Positions 20,561-33,500 of a DNA stretch of 64,000 bases are shown here, in pieces. Source of the stretch: Cylindrodendrum hubeiense. Its lineage: Eukaryota > Ascomycota > Sordariomycetes > Hypocreales > Nectriaceae. Position 1 is the first letter of the stretch, and every line of letters begins with the position of its first letter. The notes beneath the pieces are model-generated. The model was not told the origin of the DNA. It saw only the letters and a program-made list of their open reading frames with translations, and made no database searches. The position numbers and the translations under genes were made by a program. The DNA lies in the NCBI GenBank assembly GCA_014621425.1, contig JAANBB010000183.1, positions 1 through 64,000 of the forward strand, given 5' to 3'.

Positions 20561-21907
20561 TCAGGTTGCTTGCTGCTCTAGTGCCATGTTCGGCGTTTAC
20601 GTTGTGGATGACAGATTTCAATCCCAAGTCTCATGGGAGTTGAGCAAACATCACTGAATCGTGAGTTCATCCGACCTCCAGTTTTGACAACGCAGCACGA
20701 GTTTCACCAGAACAACTGCATGGCCTAGGAGCCGGGTGATTTTGTCGGTTCCAGACAGCTGGAACATGACGCCAACTTAATGTGTTGGCATCAACATCGA
20801 AAGAAATGTAACAAGATCTATCTAAAACTCTAGAGACTGGACTCCAAAAAGAAACGACCAGGGTTCAAGTTGTTCAGAGACATTTTAAATATGTTTATCA
20901 GCATCGGCAGGTTTTTCCTGCCTCAGTGCTTGACTCTAATATTGGTCATCATCATATGAACTTGAACCCCCGTATCGAACACAACTCGGATCCCCTCGAG
21001 GGAACTTCCAACGAAGTTTAGAGTGTAAAAGAGGGAATCGTCGCCGTGAGGTCGACGGTGGCACCCCCCTCGCATCAAGAATGAGCCCCATTGAGTAACC
21101 CAGCTTTCGCCGGGCAATCGCATACCTATCAACCTCGACAACAAGTCCTCTGCACCCGACACCACACTCGCAGGCACCAGGCGGCTGCCCACCTCCCCTC
21201 ACGCGCGCACCAGTTCGAAGGAACCGCCAATCCCACTGACTCGGACTCATATCTTCATCCATGAGGGCCAGGGGACCGAGCAGAACCTTCGAGGCTGGGT
21301 TGGTTGCGAGGATATAACGGTGGACAGGGCCGGCACAAGGAGAGGGCCTGGGCGCGGAGGTCAGCCGCTGTGCTTTTATGGCGGCGCGTTTCCGCATTCT
21401 CAGTAAAGAGACGTCCGGGGACTTTCTCCCAGAGCAATGGGGAGGGAGACGCTGCCGGAGCAGCGTCTCTGTGTGTGAGCTCCGAATAGCGATTTTTTGA
21501 ACGAGGAGGGTGGTGAAGAAGGAAAGAAAAAGAGAGAGGCCGAGCTCAGGTTTGAATTTTTATGGTGATGGGGCTGCGGGGAGTGGCCTTAGGCAGGCAC
21601 AGGGGTACGCCTAGGCGTTTTTTCACCTGGCGCGGTGACGGACAAAGAACCAATCCGAGCTTCGCGTTGGAAAGGCTGGGACAGCTGCCTTCGTGCCTAT
21701 TCATCAACCTCTACGTACAAAGCACCGGCGCATCCATCCGCCACGATCGGTTCGAACCCGTTTCTTTGACAACTATACTCTTGCGACTCGAAACCCAATC
21801 TCACGACTGAACCCGCCGTCGTCGATTGCCGTCGTCTCGTCTGCGCCCATCCCGGACGCGAAAAAAAACAGCCAGATCCCTTTTGCCTCTCCGCCTCGAC
21901 CGCAACA
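20561..21907. other. Intergenic / RAE1 promoter region
   Basis: No gene supported. The right 250 bp, rich in C and CT, is the likely promoter and 5' UTR of RAE1. Confidence 0.45.
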
Positions 21908-23141
21908 ATGTCGGGACTCTTTGGAGGCGGCGCGAGCGCGTCGGCAAGCAATACCGTCGGCGATCTCAAGGGCGACATCGCCCTGTCGGACCCTCCTACT
22001 GACGCCATTTCCGACCTGGCCTTCTCCCCTGCGTTGAACGGCCCCGACTTCCTCGCCATCTCCAGCTGGGATAACAAGGTCCGCATCTACGAGATTGCCC
22101 AGAATGGCCAGAGCCAAGGCCGACACGCCTACGAACACACCCAACCCGTCCTAAACGTCGACTTTTCCAAGGTAAGTTTTCTTCTCTGCTCTCCGGGGGA
22201 CTCGGTGGACTCGGTGGACTCGGTGGACTCGGTGGAGCTACAGATGGTTGGATGCATGAGCTAACCCCAGATATCAGGATGGAACAAAGATCGCCTCGGC
22301 CGGCGCCGACAAGAATGTCAAGGTCTGCGATCTCGCCTCGCAGCAAGACATCGTCATCGGCACCCACGACCAGCCCGTGCGATGCGCCCGCTTCTTCGAC
22401 AGCGGCAGCGGCCCCATGGTGGTGTCGGGATCCTGGGACAAGACGGTCAAGTACTGGGATCTCCGACAGCAGGGTCCTGCAGCAACAGTGACGTGCCAGG
22501 AGCGAGTCTATACGATGGATGTCCGGGATAACCTCTGCGTTGTCGGTACCGCCGACCGCTACATCAACGTCATCGACCTCAAGAACCCGACCAAGTTCTA
22601 CAAGACGCTGCAGAGCCCCCTGAAGTGGCAGACGAGGGTGGTGAGCTGCTTCACTGACGGAGCTGGCTTCGCTATCGGCAGTATCGAAGGTCGATGTGCG
22701 ATTCAGTACGTCGAGGACAAGGATTCAAGGTATGCTCCTCCCTAACTTGCCCCATATACCCACACAGGATCTAACATGTCCAGCTCCAACTTCTCGTTCA
22801 AGTGCCACCGCGACCCCCCCGCGAACAGCGTCACCAACGTCTATGCTGTTAATGACATCTCCTTCCACCCCGTCCACGGCACCTTCAGCACGGCCGGCTC
22901 CGACGGTACGTTCCACTTCTGGGACAAGGACGCCAAGCACCGTCTCAAGGGTTACCCCAACGTGGGCGGCAGTATCACATCGACGACCTTCAACAAGAAC
23001 GGCAGCATCTTTGCCTATGCCATTAGCTATGACTGGAGCAAGGGTTACCAACACAACACACCGTCCAATCCCAACAAGGTCATGCTGCACCCGGTCCAAA
23101 ACGACGAGTGCAAGCCCCGACCGTCGATGAAGAAGAGGTAA
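21908..23141 (+). CDS. RAE1: mRNA export factor Rae1/Gle2, WD40 protein
   Basis: Exons 21908-22171, 22278-22729 and 22784-23141 give 357 residues. The N-terminus (MSGLFGGGASASASN) is the short FG-like leader typical of Rae1/Gle2. Seven WD40-type blades follow, with clear repeats at SWDNKVRIYEI, GADKNVKVCDLASQ, GSWDKTVKYWDLR, GTADRYINVIDLKN and GSDGTFHFWDKDAKHRL. The C-terminal end SYDWSKGYQHN is the family signature. Known role: binds Nup98-type nucleoporins through their GLEBS motif at the nuclear pore and helps export poly(A) RNA. The first intron (106 nt) contains four copies of a 9-bp repeat. All splice phases close. Confidence 0.95.
22199..22236 (+). repeat. 9-bp tandem repeat, 4 copies, in RAE1 intron 1
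   Basis: GGACTCGGT is repeated four times head to tail between the donor and the branch site (GCTAACC at ~22260). Being intronic, length changes would not alter the protein. Confidence 0.85.
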
Positions 23142-23675
23142 AGGCAGATTGTAATGGATGGAGGATAGGGCGGCGACTGGACAGGGAATGGACTAGCTGG
23201 TTTGGTTATTTAGTTTGTACGACAGTAAAAGAGAGACTGAGAGCGACAGGGAGGAGATGTGGGATGGAGCCAGTGGAAAAAAAGGAATGGTGGATGGGGA
23301 GGTGTTACGAGAGATGATACCATAGATGCAACATAACAACTATCACACCAAACAACCAGATTACACATGGCACAAAATATTAGGTAGCACCAGCTGGGAA
23401 ATGGATATTTGAAGATTTATTTTTGGCCAATTCTCTTTGGAACTCTCAATCAATATTGAAATTTTGTGAGTTGTCCAGATAATGAAGACTATTTGTAGCT
23501 CGAGTGCGAGCATAGGTAGACTATTAGAGTGCGTAGCAGCAACACTGGCGCAGACATGGAAGCAATTACAACGCTATATCCCCAATTCCAGCAAGGTCGG
23601 TTATCATAAAGACCGTAACCCTGGCATAACACCCCCTATCGTGACAATTTCGCACTGGTCATGGTGGGCTGACGA
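23142..23675. other. Intergenic between convergent genes
   Basis: 3' flanks of RAE1 and the small gene on the other strand. No coding signal seen. Confidence 0.45.
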
Positions 23676-24369
23676 TCAAGCGGCCTTCTTCTTGGGGCCC
23701 AACATATCCTCGAACATGCCGTTGAACATGTCGCTCATGAAAGTGCTCTTGTCGTGGTCCTGGGGTTGCTCGTGGGCGAACTTGAGCTCGACACCGTCCA
23801 TGGTGACGCCCTCGACAGTAGCGAGGGGCGTACCGGGGATGACGTTGTCGGGGTCAGAGGCGACGATGGCGCCGGGGTGGAAGCGGGCGCCGAGGTCGGC
23901 GGCGTCGGAGAGCGAGGCGTGGTAGGCGCCGTAGTTGTCCGGGAGCAGGGGCATGCGGGGAAGGGGCTCCGAGGTGACGGGGAGCGGATGCAGGGGAGGG
24001 AGGATGGTTGTGTCGAGGTGGGCGGCGGGAGCCTTGGTGGCGGTGGATGAGTGGAAGCCCTGCATCAGGGGCCTGGGGCGGCCTGCGATTGATGGCTGGG
24101 GAGTAGGGCGGTGGGTGGTGGTGAGGTGACGGGACTGGGAGAGAGTTAGCGGAGGTGTTTGGTGGTGGTGGTGGTGGTGGTGTTGGTGATAGTGGGAGGA
24201 GGATGGAATTCGAGTTTCGAGTCAATCCCGGTGCAGTGAATCATACCTCGTCGGCGCGGCGGGTGCGCAGGAGCTCGTCGTACTTGGGCATCAGGACTGC
24301 GCCAGCACTACGCTGGGAGTCCAGGATGGCGCGGGACAGTTTTGAGACGGGAGCGGTGATTCTCGACAT
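23676..24369 (-). CDS. Small conserved-looking protein, probably mitochondrial
   Basis: Two exons (24369-24247 and 24134-23676) across a 112-nt intron with GTATGA donor and CTCCCAG acceptor; 193 residues. The first ~60 residues (MSRITAPVSKLSRAILDSQR and onward) are basic, Ser/Arg-rich and free of acidic runs, like a mitochondrial presequence, and MQGFHSSTATKA looks like a cleavage region. The C-terminal half is more acidic with LPDNYGAYHASLSDAADLGA and ends MFNGMFEDMLGPKKKAA. I recognise no named family. Intron phase, codon use and the GC-rich third positions fit a real gene. The intron contains a (ACC)n run. Confidence 0.65.
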
Positions 24370-27300
24370 TGTGATGGTGGTTGGGTTGGTTGTGTGTGGA
24401 AGACGGGCAGCAGACTGGCCGGGGACCCAAGCTTATAAGGTAGGTAGGTATGCCGCGGCGGTGATGGCGGGGCAATGGCAATCAGGCGATGCGGGAGACG
24501 TGACGTTGATAAGAGTCGCGGAATTGGCAGCTGGGTCAATGGGGGAGATTGGACCGCAATGGGACTGCAATGGGAATGGCAGTAGATAAGAGTGGCAGAG
24601 CAAGATGAGTTGGAATGGGATAAGACGGAGGGAGGGGAAGGGGGAAACCAGACGGGACGGGACAAGACTGGGAGCTCTAGATATACATGTCCGCACGACT
24701 ATGGAACTACCTAGTGTACCTGCCTACCTTACCTGGGCCAAGGATGGGCTATGGCGACGGGGTCGGAAAGAGAGAGATGGAGAATGGGGGGTGTGACTGG
24801 GTGACGGGATACTATCCATACTCCATCCATACTCCATCTCGGTCCGGACTTCCACCTCCTTCGCTATTACACATTGCTACCACCGGGGGGCACACGTAGC
24901 GAGCTCTGCTTGGTGACCTACTTACCCTACCTCCCCTACCTCCCCTACCTACCTACACACCCACTAGAGGAAACCATCAGGCAATCGCTCCAGCCTCCAG
25001 CTCCTCAGGGTGGTCACCCGTCACGCATCACCCGGCGCGAGCCAGGCCAGGTCCGCGCAAGGGAGAAAACAGGGGAGAAAACAGGGGACGTGGAGGGACG
25101 TGAAGGGGACGTGGAGGGTCCGTCGATGCAGTCGAGTTACCCGTACCGCAACCTGCTCACTGACCGACACCTGCGCAAGCAAACAAGCACACACGCACAC
25201 ACGCACGCACGCGCCATGCACGCCAATCCCCACCGCGCCGCAGCGACCAGGCCACTACGCGGCGGGGAAGCCCCTGTTGAGCTCCAATCAGCGCGCCCTG
25301 CCCGCGGCGCCGCCCTGTCCTCGGGACCTCCAGCTCGGGGCTTGCACTGGCGACCAACCCTCCTCCAGTTCCCGCTCCCACTTGGGCAAGGAAAGGCGTG
25401 TCTCAGTCCCGCCCGCCACGGAGCTCTCGCTGCTGCGCAGAGGGCGTCATCTAGACCAAATCTCCAAATCTCCAGGTCTCCCAGGTCTCCCATGCTCGCT
25501 CGTCCGCCTCGTTCAGGGTCCGTGACACCAGGCCTCGCCAGTCCACGCCCCAGCCTCGACAGTCGAAAGAAACTTGGAACTAGGGAATCGCCACGTGCCT
25601 AGCTGTCCTTCTTTCTATCCACCACGTTCCTCTGCACTAATCTGTATTTACCAGCGAGACACGAATCAAGGTGGCGTCATCTCCAAAGCCCTTTTATGCA
25701 CGATACATGCCTGTCGTACTGCACTGTACCTGCCACGGCACATGCCTCGTCCTTTCTTGGCCCCCTCTCCGTCGAAATTCGCAAAAGCGAACAAACGGAG
25801 CTGGAACTGGAACTCGTTGAGAAAGCTTCAACGGGATGGCAGGCCACTCACTGCGAAGTGGAGCAGCGCCGCTTTACAGAGCTCACAGCATGCACCTGTC
25901 CCCCCATGTTTCTCTGATGATCAATCTGGGCTCGGCAGGGGAACGGTGGAAGATCTGGCCAAGGTGGTGGGGGTGTCCGAGCTGAGCTGTGAGATTTGCC
26001 GTCAAGGATGATTCAGAAGCTCGATTGACCTGCTCAAACAACACTGCTAAGCCACGATGGGGGACGCGTAACAATCGACATCGAGGCTCGAGATCGAATC
26101 AAGGTGAAACCCGTGACTCACCTCTATCTCCCCGTCGGCCTCTCTCAACGTCAAACCTTCAAAGGGTCCTCCCGAATCCTCATCAAAAGCGGCAGCCAAG
26201 CTAACGCCGCTTGTCGGCACGGCACTGGGGTCCATGGCGACTGGGGTCATTTGGGGAGCAGAGCTGTGCAGCGCCCACAAACTCAGAAGCCAAGCAAGCC
26301 AAGCTCGAGCTCCAGGGCGAGCCGTGACACCGAATACCGAACAGGGCGCTTCCTTCGGGTTCCCTTCGGTCCCCACGTCCGCAGCAGCAAACACAGCAGG
26401 CCAAGGCCTGTAATCCACGGGACTCAGGAACCCGCCATCTCGGTTGCTCGGGAGTCCCCTTTGGCCGGGGACGCTCGCTGCCACCCACTCTCTTTGGTGG
26501 CCTGGCCCAGGCACACACGCTGTGTCTTTCTCCCCAGTACCGGCGATATTCCCGTCGGCAGTGTGCTCTGCTGGGCCATTGCCGCGGACCACCGGGACCG
26601 ACTGCTGTTGGCGATATCGGCAATGAGGGACGAGCAATATCTAATTGATCCTTCGTAGTTACGAGGCCCATCTTCGGAGATCCTCCCATCTCGCCCGACT
26701 GTCGTCTCCGTCGTCGGCGACTTCTAGAGTCATTCCTTATTTCTGGGGATGGTGTTGCCATGTACATTCTTTTCGGTACTGCTCGATTCCTGGCTGCCGC
26801 CCTGCACAGCACGACAAGCGACACCGCCTACGCCTACGGCAGCGCCCGCCGGGCTTGGGAGTCCGCCAACGTCCAGGGGTGGAAGCACGTGTGTTACTCG
26901 TGCGGGTGCCCTATTCTTGTTGAGTTGGTAGGGGGGGGGGGGCGCTGATCCATTCCAACACCGCCTAGGAGTAGATATGCATATCTCAGCGAGACTACAG
27001 CAAAGCTCTGTTGAAATTGGCCATTTCCTGGTGCTGCCTCAACGCCCACCCCGGACCGGGCTATTTTGGAAACGGGGCATGAAACTGTTGAACTGTGCTT
27101 AGCCAGGCCCCCGGGTCTCGCCGTCTGGTCGCCTCACCGAGATTGGCGTGCTGGGCGAACTGGTATCACTTGGAGAAGGGCGAGGTGAAGGAGGCTCACC
27201 GTGACTAGCGCCTAAATGACCGAAAATAACCTAAAATCACCGACTCAACAGAAAGGTACGTACTCCTCACCGACCAAGCTCCGTCACAGACTACTGGTAA

Positions 27301-28912
27301 GCGTCGGCAGGGCCTCCGATACTCCTGAATTGTCCATCTTCGGGACCATCCGACGGCTTCGAATTTCAAATCCAACGGCTCCGGGACGCACCCGACACAA
27401 TTGAAGATATTTTCCCAGTCTTCTTCTTCCCAGATTCGCGACAGACAGGCCGGCAAAAGAAGGATCCAAAGCTCGTACGGTCTTGTACGCTTACCCCTCC
27501 TTCCTACACCACTATCGTGGCAGCTCGTCCCATCCCGTCCATCCCGTCCATCACCTGGCCATGTACTCCGTAGTACAGGTACAGGATCCATCCCTTACGG
27601 CTTGCCATTCCACCCGTCGTGATTGGGGCGTATCTGAGCGTATCTGGCCCCTAGATTGTAGAGCTTCGTCAGGCCTCATCTTTGCATTATCTCGCTGGAC
27701 GCCGTTCTCAAGAACCACTCTTCCACTCCACTTGTTTCCCTGTATTTTCCGTCATGCGCCTTGACATTTCGTCGCAGTGGCATCAGTCTTGCGGTGACTG
27801 GCGTGGCCCCGACCCGGTCTCATATGCAATGCTCTGACTGCTCTTGTTTTGCATTCGCATCATGCAGAGTAGGAAGCCGGGTGATCCGATTATTATAGCC
27901 TCCCCCCCCTCTTCAACTCGCGGCGACATGTCCGGACGGTGGCTTATAGGCAAAAGCTCCTGCGATACAACACACGAGGCCAAGGAGCCCTGTCTCATTG
28001 GGGGAGCGGACCACCTATCGCGATTGGCCTGACCATCACAACAGCTAAGTAGGGATGCAACGGGGAGATCCGTTCCCTGAATTACCCGGAGGTTGAAGGC
28101 CTAAGGCTACGTTTGACAGCGCAAGCACGTCCTTACACGGCTGATATGCTCCCGGGTCTCGCTGCTCTGGGCACAGTCCCGCTCAAGCTGCATGGGACCG
28201 GTCCGGTGGTTATGACTTACCTTATCGAAGGGCTCGAATTACGATAACGCAAGCTTTAGAGCTTGCCTTGCAGAGCTCGCCTTTTAGAGCTTGCCTTGCA
28301 GCACATGCTTTTCGGTCATGATTTGTCAACTGCTTCTCCAAGCTGCCCCTCTCTCTTGCGAACAGTACTGGGAGGGAGCAAGCCGCAATCGAAGCAGATA
28401 AAAAGTACAGGAATATTCCAAGAGAACAAAACCTGAAGCGAATGTGCACCGTTTTGGTGATTGCGGAGTTGCATGTAAACGTCTCAACATTCAGTGAGGG
28501 AGACTAATATTAACTGGCACCTCCGATTTAGGTCGCTAATTATCAATTGCGTCATGACAGCTTCGCGAAATGTGCCCCGCCATGAGCCATCGACATCCGT
28601 CGCACAACGCTGCGATTGATGTTGAACGCTGTGTTCAACCACCAATTGCTCAATAGCAGGAAGCTACGGGCCTGATAGGGCCCGATATGACTGAATAAAA
28701 TGTCTGCATACTTTTCCCGTTATTCCATTTCGTCGTTTCCGGTTAAGCTCCGCGCACTGAGACCTCCGTTCCGGGTCCCGTTCGGCGTTGAACCCCTCCC
28801 CACCCGGAACTAGCCATTTGTCGCAACTCGGCGACATCTTCTCCGCTGTTGAACACCTACGACAGACCTTCCTCAGCTCGTCTCCTGCATCGAAACCAGA
28901 CTCACCACCGAA
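24370..28912. other. Gene-poor stretch, 4.5 kb
   Basis: I find no gene that I can support. Visible structure: CCTACC-type repeats at 24434-24452 (GGTAGGTAGGTA) and 24915-24960, (CA)n-like sequence at 25186-25212, a G run of about 12 at 26931-26942, and a 19-bp direct repeat at 28255-28301. A candidate small exon on the minus strand (about 26109-26234, MDPSAVPTSGVSLAAAF) ends at a good GTGAGT donor but I could not find a phase-matching continuation. Confidence 0.45.
28255..28301. repeat. 19-bp direct repeat, two copies
   Basis: TTTAGAGCTTGCCTTGCAG occurs at 28255-28273 and again at 28283-28301, a 28-bp period. Function unknown. Confidence 0.85.
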
Positions 28913-29934
28913 ATGGCAGAATCACAGGCGAGGAAACGCGTTGTCGACTCGGACAAGGGTAACTAACACCTCCCGCGGCCTGGCTTGTGGCATCTGGCTT
29001 ATCTACTCTCGCAGTCTGGACGACGCTCATCACCAACCTCGACTACCTCTCCGGCCTCCTCACGCTGCACCACTCCCTCCAGCGTGTCAACTCGCGCTAC
29101 CCGCTCGTCGCCCTCTACACCGATGCGTTCCCCGAAGAGGGCCACGCCGCCCTGCGCGCCCGCGGCATCGCCACCCAGCACATCCCCTACCTGCTGCCGA
29201 CCAAGGGCCGCGACTACTCCAACGACCCGCGCTTCTACGACTGCTGGAGCAAGCTGACGCCCTTCTCGCTGACCGAGTACGCCCGCGTCGTCCAGCTCGA
29301 CTCGGACATGCTCGTGCTGCACAACATGGATGAGCTGATGGAGCTCGAGCTCGACCCGCCCGCCCTCAGCGAGACGGGCTCCCGCGAGACGAGCACCCGC
29401 GTCTTCGCCGCCGGCCACGCCTGCGTGTGCAACCCGCTCAAGAAGCCGCACTACCCCAAGAACTGGGTGGCCGCCAACTGCGCCTTCACCTTCCAGCACG
29501 CGACGCCCGACGCCGCGCAGACCGAGGGCATCGACCCAGCCGTCGGGCCCCTGGGCTTCATGAACGGCGGCCTGCAGGTCGTCAACCCGTCGGCCGTGTT
29601 GTACGACCAGATCGTCGCCCACATGGAGGCCGACGCCACCAACATGGAGTTTGCCGACCAGTCGCTGCTGTCGGACCTGTATCGCGGCCGCTGGGTGCCG
29701 CTGCCCTACATCTACAATGCGCTCAAGACGCTGCGGTGGAAGGGCGTGCACGATCCTATCTGGCGCGACGACCAGGTGAAGAATATCCACTACATCCTGA
29801 GCCCCAAGCCCTGGGACGAGATAAACGACAAAGGGGAGTGGACCGGCACCGAAGAGTCCCACAAGTGGTGGATCGACGCAAACAGGGAGAGAAAGGCGCT
29901 GGAGACGGAGAAGGGAATCAATGACCGCTTCTAG
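28913..29934 (+). CDS. Glycosyltransferase family 8 (glycogenin-like)
   Basis: Exons 28913-28958 and 29015-29934 give 321 residues. A 15-residue first exon (MAESQARKRVVDSDK) joins across a 56-nt GTAACT...GCAG intron. The body has the GT8 layout: VWTTLITNLDYLSGLLTLHHSL at the start, then the metal-binding DxD motif in RVVQLDSDMLVLHNMDEL (residue ~110), NGGLQVVNPS (nucleotide-sugar pocket) and a late HY box (KNIHYILSPKPW). Known family: retaining transferases that use UDP-sugars, including glycogenin and galactinol synthase types. There is no signal peptide or TM, so it is likely cytosolic. The acceptor is unknown; it is shorter than true glycogenins and lacks their C-terminal Gsy-binding tail. 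Confidence 0.9.
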
Positions 29935-30513
29935 AGGAACATGTTTGTAAGGGGTAGCAAGGCGTTGGCGGTGGTGAGAATGGGGTTATGATGACAGGTG
30001 AGCGCATATACGGGGACAGAGGACGTTGCGTGGGACGCCACACATCACATCACAATGGTATCATTCTGGATAGGTATCATCTATGAAAACAAACATTTGC
30101 CTGCCAAATGCCTCTGAGAGCAAGGAACGCTGACAACCCCTGCCTTCAACAATAGCCACGTTCTAATCTTGAAATCCAACTCCTGACTCGAATAAACAAC
30201 CCATGCCCGCCTTCTTCAAAGGCCTCCGCATGTACACAACGTAATCAGGAGGCGTTCCATTTTCGCCAATCTATCGTGGATGGATGCGTGACTGTATTCT
30301 TAAAGCGACGGATGCCCCAACCCAAACCCGCTATCTGTGCAAGAAAAATCGACATGTAAGAAAAGGACCAAGCTGACAAGGATCAAAAACCGTGTAGAGT
30401 GTAGAGTAATTCGTAACGCTGGTGCTCCGCCGTATGTTTGTGTCGTAAATAGAATCCATCCTCTTGAAAAAGGACATTCATGAGTGAGATCTTGCCGGAT
30501 CTCGTCATCCCGT
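29935..30513. other. Intergenic between convergent genes
   Basis: 3' flanks of the GT8 gene and ATG2; nothing coding seen. Confidence 0.45.
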
Positions 30514-33500
30514 TTAGTGTTTCTTGTATTTCTATCAAGCTGTTAGCACTATGTCAAGTAAAAAATCCAAGGATAATGCTTACCTCCTCGATCCGACGCC
30601 GATTGTTGGGATCGATGGAATTCGTCGCTCCCATCAGGGTCTGTCCAATGGCCTTGGTGACACCAACAGCCGGTCGGAAGATGATAGTCGGCGCTCGCCT
30701 CAACACTGCCCTTGCCGCTCCACCTGCTGTCTGACTCCCCATGACCTCTCCTGGGATAGCGATGATGGCGTCGCGTGCCAGGTTCACGTCTCTAGTTAGA
30801 GAGCGGTATCCGCCGCGAATACCGGAGATGACACCGGTGGGTTGGTCGGCGTAGAGAGAGATTTGTTTCTTTTCCTCCGGGTCCAAGTCGTCATCCTCCC
30901 ACGAGCCTTCGGCTTGCTGTGGCTCCGACAGCATGCCCTCGGCACCCTGCAGAGCATACTGAGTTCCGACGGCGAGCTTGGCACCTAGCTTGACAATCTC
31001 AGTGCCAGTTGTCCGTGCAAAAGCTGCGGCACCCTTTGAAATGCTGCGGATGACCCGACCGTCCTTCTTGTATTCGCGGAGTGGGATCTCCACCAAGTCT
31101 TTGAAACCACTGCCGACATTGACGATCGAGCGCACAGGGGCTAAGCCGGCTAAAACACCAGGAAGCTGGTTGGCCTTAACTTCAGGCGTCCAGATGTCAT
31201 TCAGCGTCTTGCCGAGTCGGTCAAAACCAGAGACACCGTAGATGATGACATGCCGTAGGACTAATCTAGATTCCTCCAACACGATAAAGTTCATGAACTC
31301 GGTCGTGTGGCCGGATCGGAGTCCCGCATAGTCTACCCGCTTCGGCTTGAAGTCAAGCTTCACGGGTACGTCGTTGACCTCGGCACGTTGGAGAAATGGT
31401 ACGTCGCTCGGGGAAGAGTGGACAGGCACATTATCGTCCTTAAACTCGAAGAATCGAGTGATGAAGTCCAGAGCGTCCTGATCAACATGCAGTCTCAAAG
31501 GCAGCAGCGTCGCTCGCAGAACAATCTCAGAGGCCTCGAGACTAGGTTGTGGCTTGACGTTAAGTAGCTCGAGATGAACCATGCTTGTGCCCATCTCGCG
31601 CTCTCCCATATCCTGGTCATAGGTTGCGAACTTCTTCCAGGTTGATGTTGGGACGTGGTCAAAAACATCCAAGTTGTTCACCCTCACATCGATGCTGCTC
31701 ATCGTCTCCCCAGAACCAGGCGGGAATACAATCAGGTCCACGTTCACGCCCTGGAGTTCAAACGTGATTTTGTGATGCCTGCTGCGCTTGAGCCTGAGCC
31801 GCTTTGATCTCGACTGGCGGGAGCGCACGGTTCGGTTCGTCGTTGAAGTAAACGCCGTAGTCGCAACGGATTCAGTCTCGGTTGCATTGTCATTGAGGCC
31901 CTCGTTGATCGCCCGGGATAGTTCCTGAGGATCGCGGTTCGCTGGGATGCCAATATAGATGGAATTGAAGAGGAAGTCCCCAATGGCTTCTTCGTCCTCC
32001 AGTTCCTCCTCATACACATGGGCCTGACCAGATCGTGCTTGGCGCTCGTATGCCTTGGTTTCCACATCCTGAACAGCCTTGGTGATAACATCCCGAGTAT
32101 GCGACCAGTCATAGCCATCAAAGAGATTCCATATGACATGGACATCTCGAACAGATACGTTCAAGGGGCTGCGCTTCACTAGGTCTGCAGGGGCCCGGTC
32201 GTAAGTGTTTTTGTTCGAGTTCCACACCTTGGCCTTGCCATCCTTCGACGAGTCGCGTTCATAGTAGTCTTCGTGAATGATAAGGTCATCTGCGTCCTCG
32301 GGGTCTTGGCTTGGGTTTAGTGACGACGGATCAAAACCTGTCAATAGAACACCCTCATTGGTATCTTTCATCGTCGTTCCATGAGATAGAATGGAGCTAC
32401 TCGTAGCATCGAACAGTTCCTCTGCAACTGGCTCATCCTCATAAAACTGTGAATCAACTTGTAATGGGCTGTCGGTGGCGAAGTCGACATCTGAACCACT
32501 GCCTGCTAATTCTTGGGCACTAGCAAAGTCTTGGTCGAAGTCATACTCCCCCTCCGGCTTCCCGAAGGCCTCAGCTGATATGGAAGCTAGGAGATCTTGG
32601 ACAGGGATTACGTTGGTCCGGTACTTGTTCTCCTTGCTGGGCGGCGTTGGTGGTTTCAGAGCGTTAGTCAGTGAGATGAGCGTCTGCGTAGAATCTGCGC
32701 AGGTTTCCAAGACCAAAAGATCGTCTCTGAGTTCAACGTTGACTCGTTTCTCGCCATCTTCACCGGCTGTGATATCCACGACTGCTTTCGCGGACGAGAT
32801 GTAGCAAATGTCCACGTAGCCCCGCGCGCACATGTTGGCCACTTGTCGAGAGGTCGAAGACGATGCGCGAGGTCGCTGGGTGATAGGAAAATCATCATCC
32901 GTAAGCTGAGAAACATCATCAACGAGTAGAATGGAGGCTTTGTTGATGTTCAGAACCGCATTGGTGTCAACATCCTTGGGGAGTACGACGACAAGGTGGG
33001 CGTCCGTCAGTGCAATAACCATCTTTGAAGGTTGTCCCAGGGGATTCAGGCCGATCAAACAATCTCGGAAACCAATATCCAAAGTCATTGGCTTTCCAGG
33101 CTTCGTCTTCTCGGATCCAGGGGAGCCTGGCTGTCGTGCCAGAGCATGGTGCGCTTGATCTCCGAGGCTCGCAACGGATGCGGCAAGACTGGCTTCGAAA
33201 TCTTGTGGAGTTGCATCTTCGCCTAGGTCCAAAAGATCCATGATAGTGGGAACTCGGTACTCAATGTTCAGATCCTGCATCTTCAACTTGATGACGGGCT
33301 CGATCTCGTCCCCAATCATTCTGGCCATGATGACAGGTCCTCGGGAGGGGATTTCAGGGAGGGCGAATGTCGAACTGCCGACCAATTCTTCAGACTTGTT
33401 CCTCTTGACAGAAATACCATGGATCGCGATGGCAACAAGCGATGGCATCGTTATATGCCCAACATTGAAGTCGTTAATTTCGGCACCCAAATGTCCAAGT

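Noticed and set aside
26047..26637. 196-codon minus frame
   Set aside because: Only its last part looks protein-like and it crosses a good splice donor; no phase-consistent second exon found.
28999..29862. 287-codon open frame on the minus strand
   Set aside because: Mirror of the GT8 gene; GC-rich third positions leave the opposite strand open. No family resemblance.
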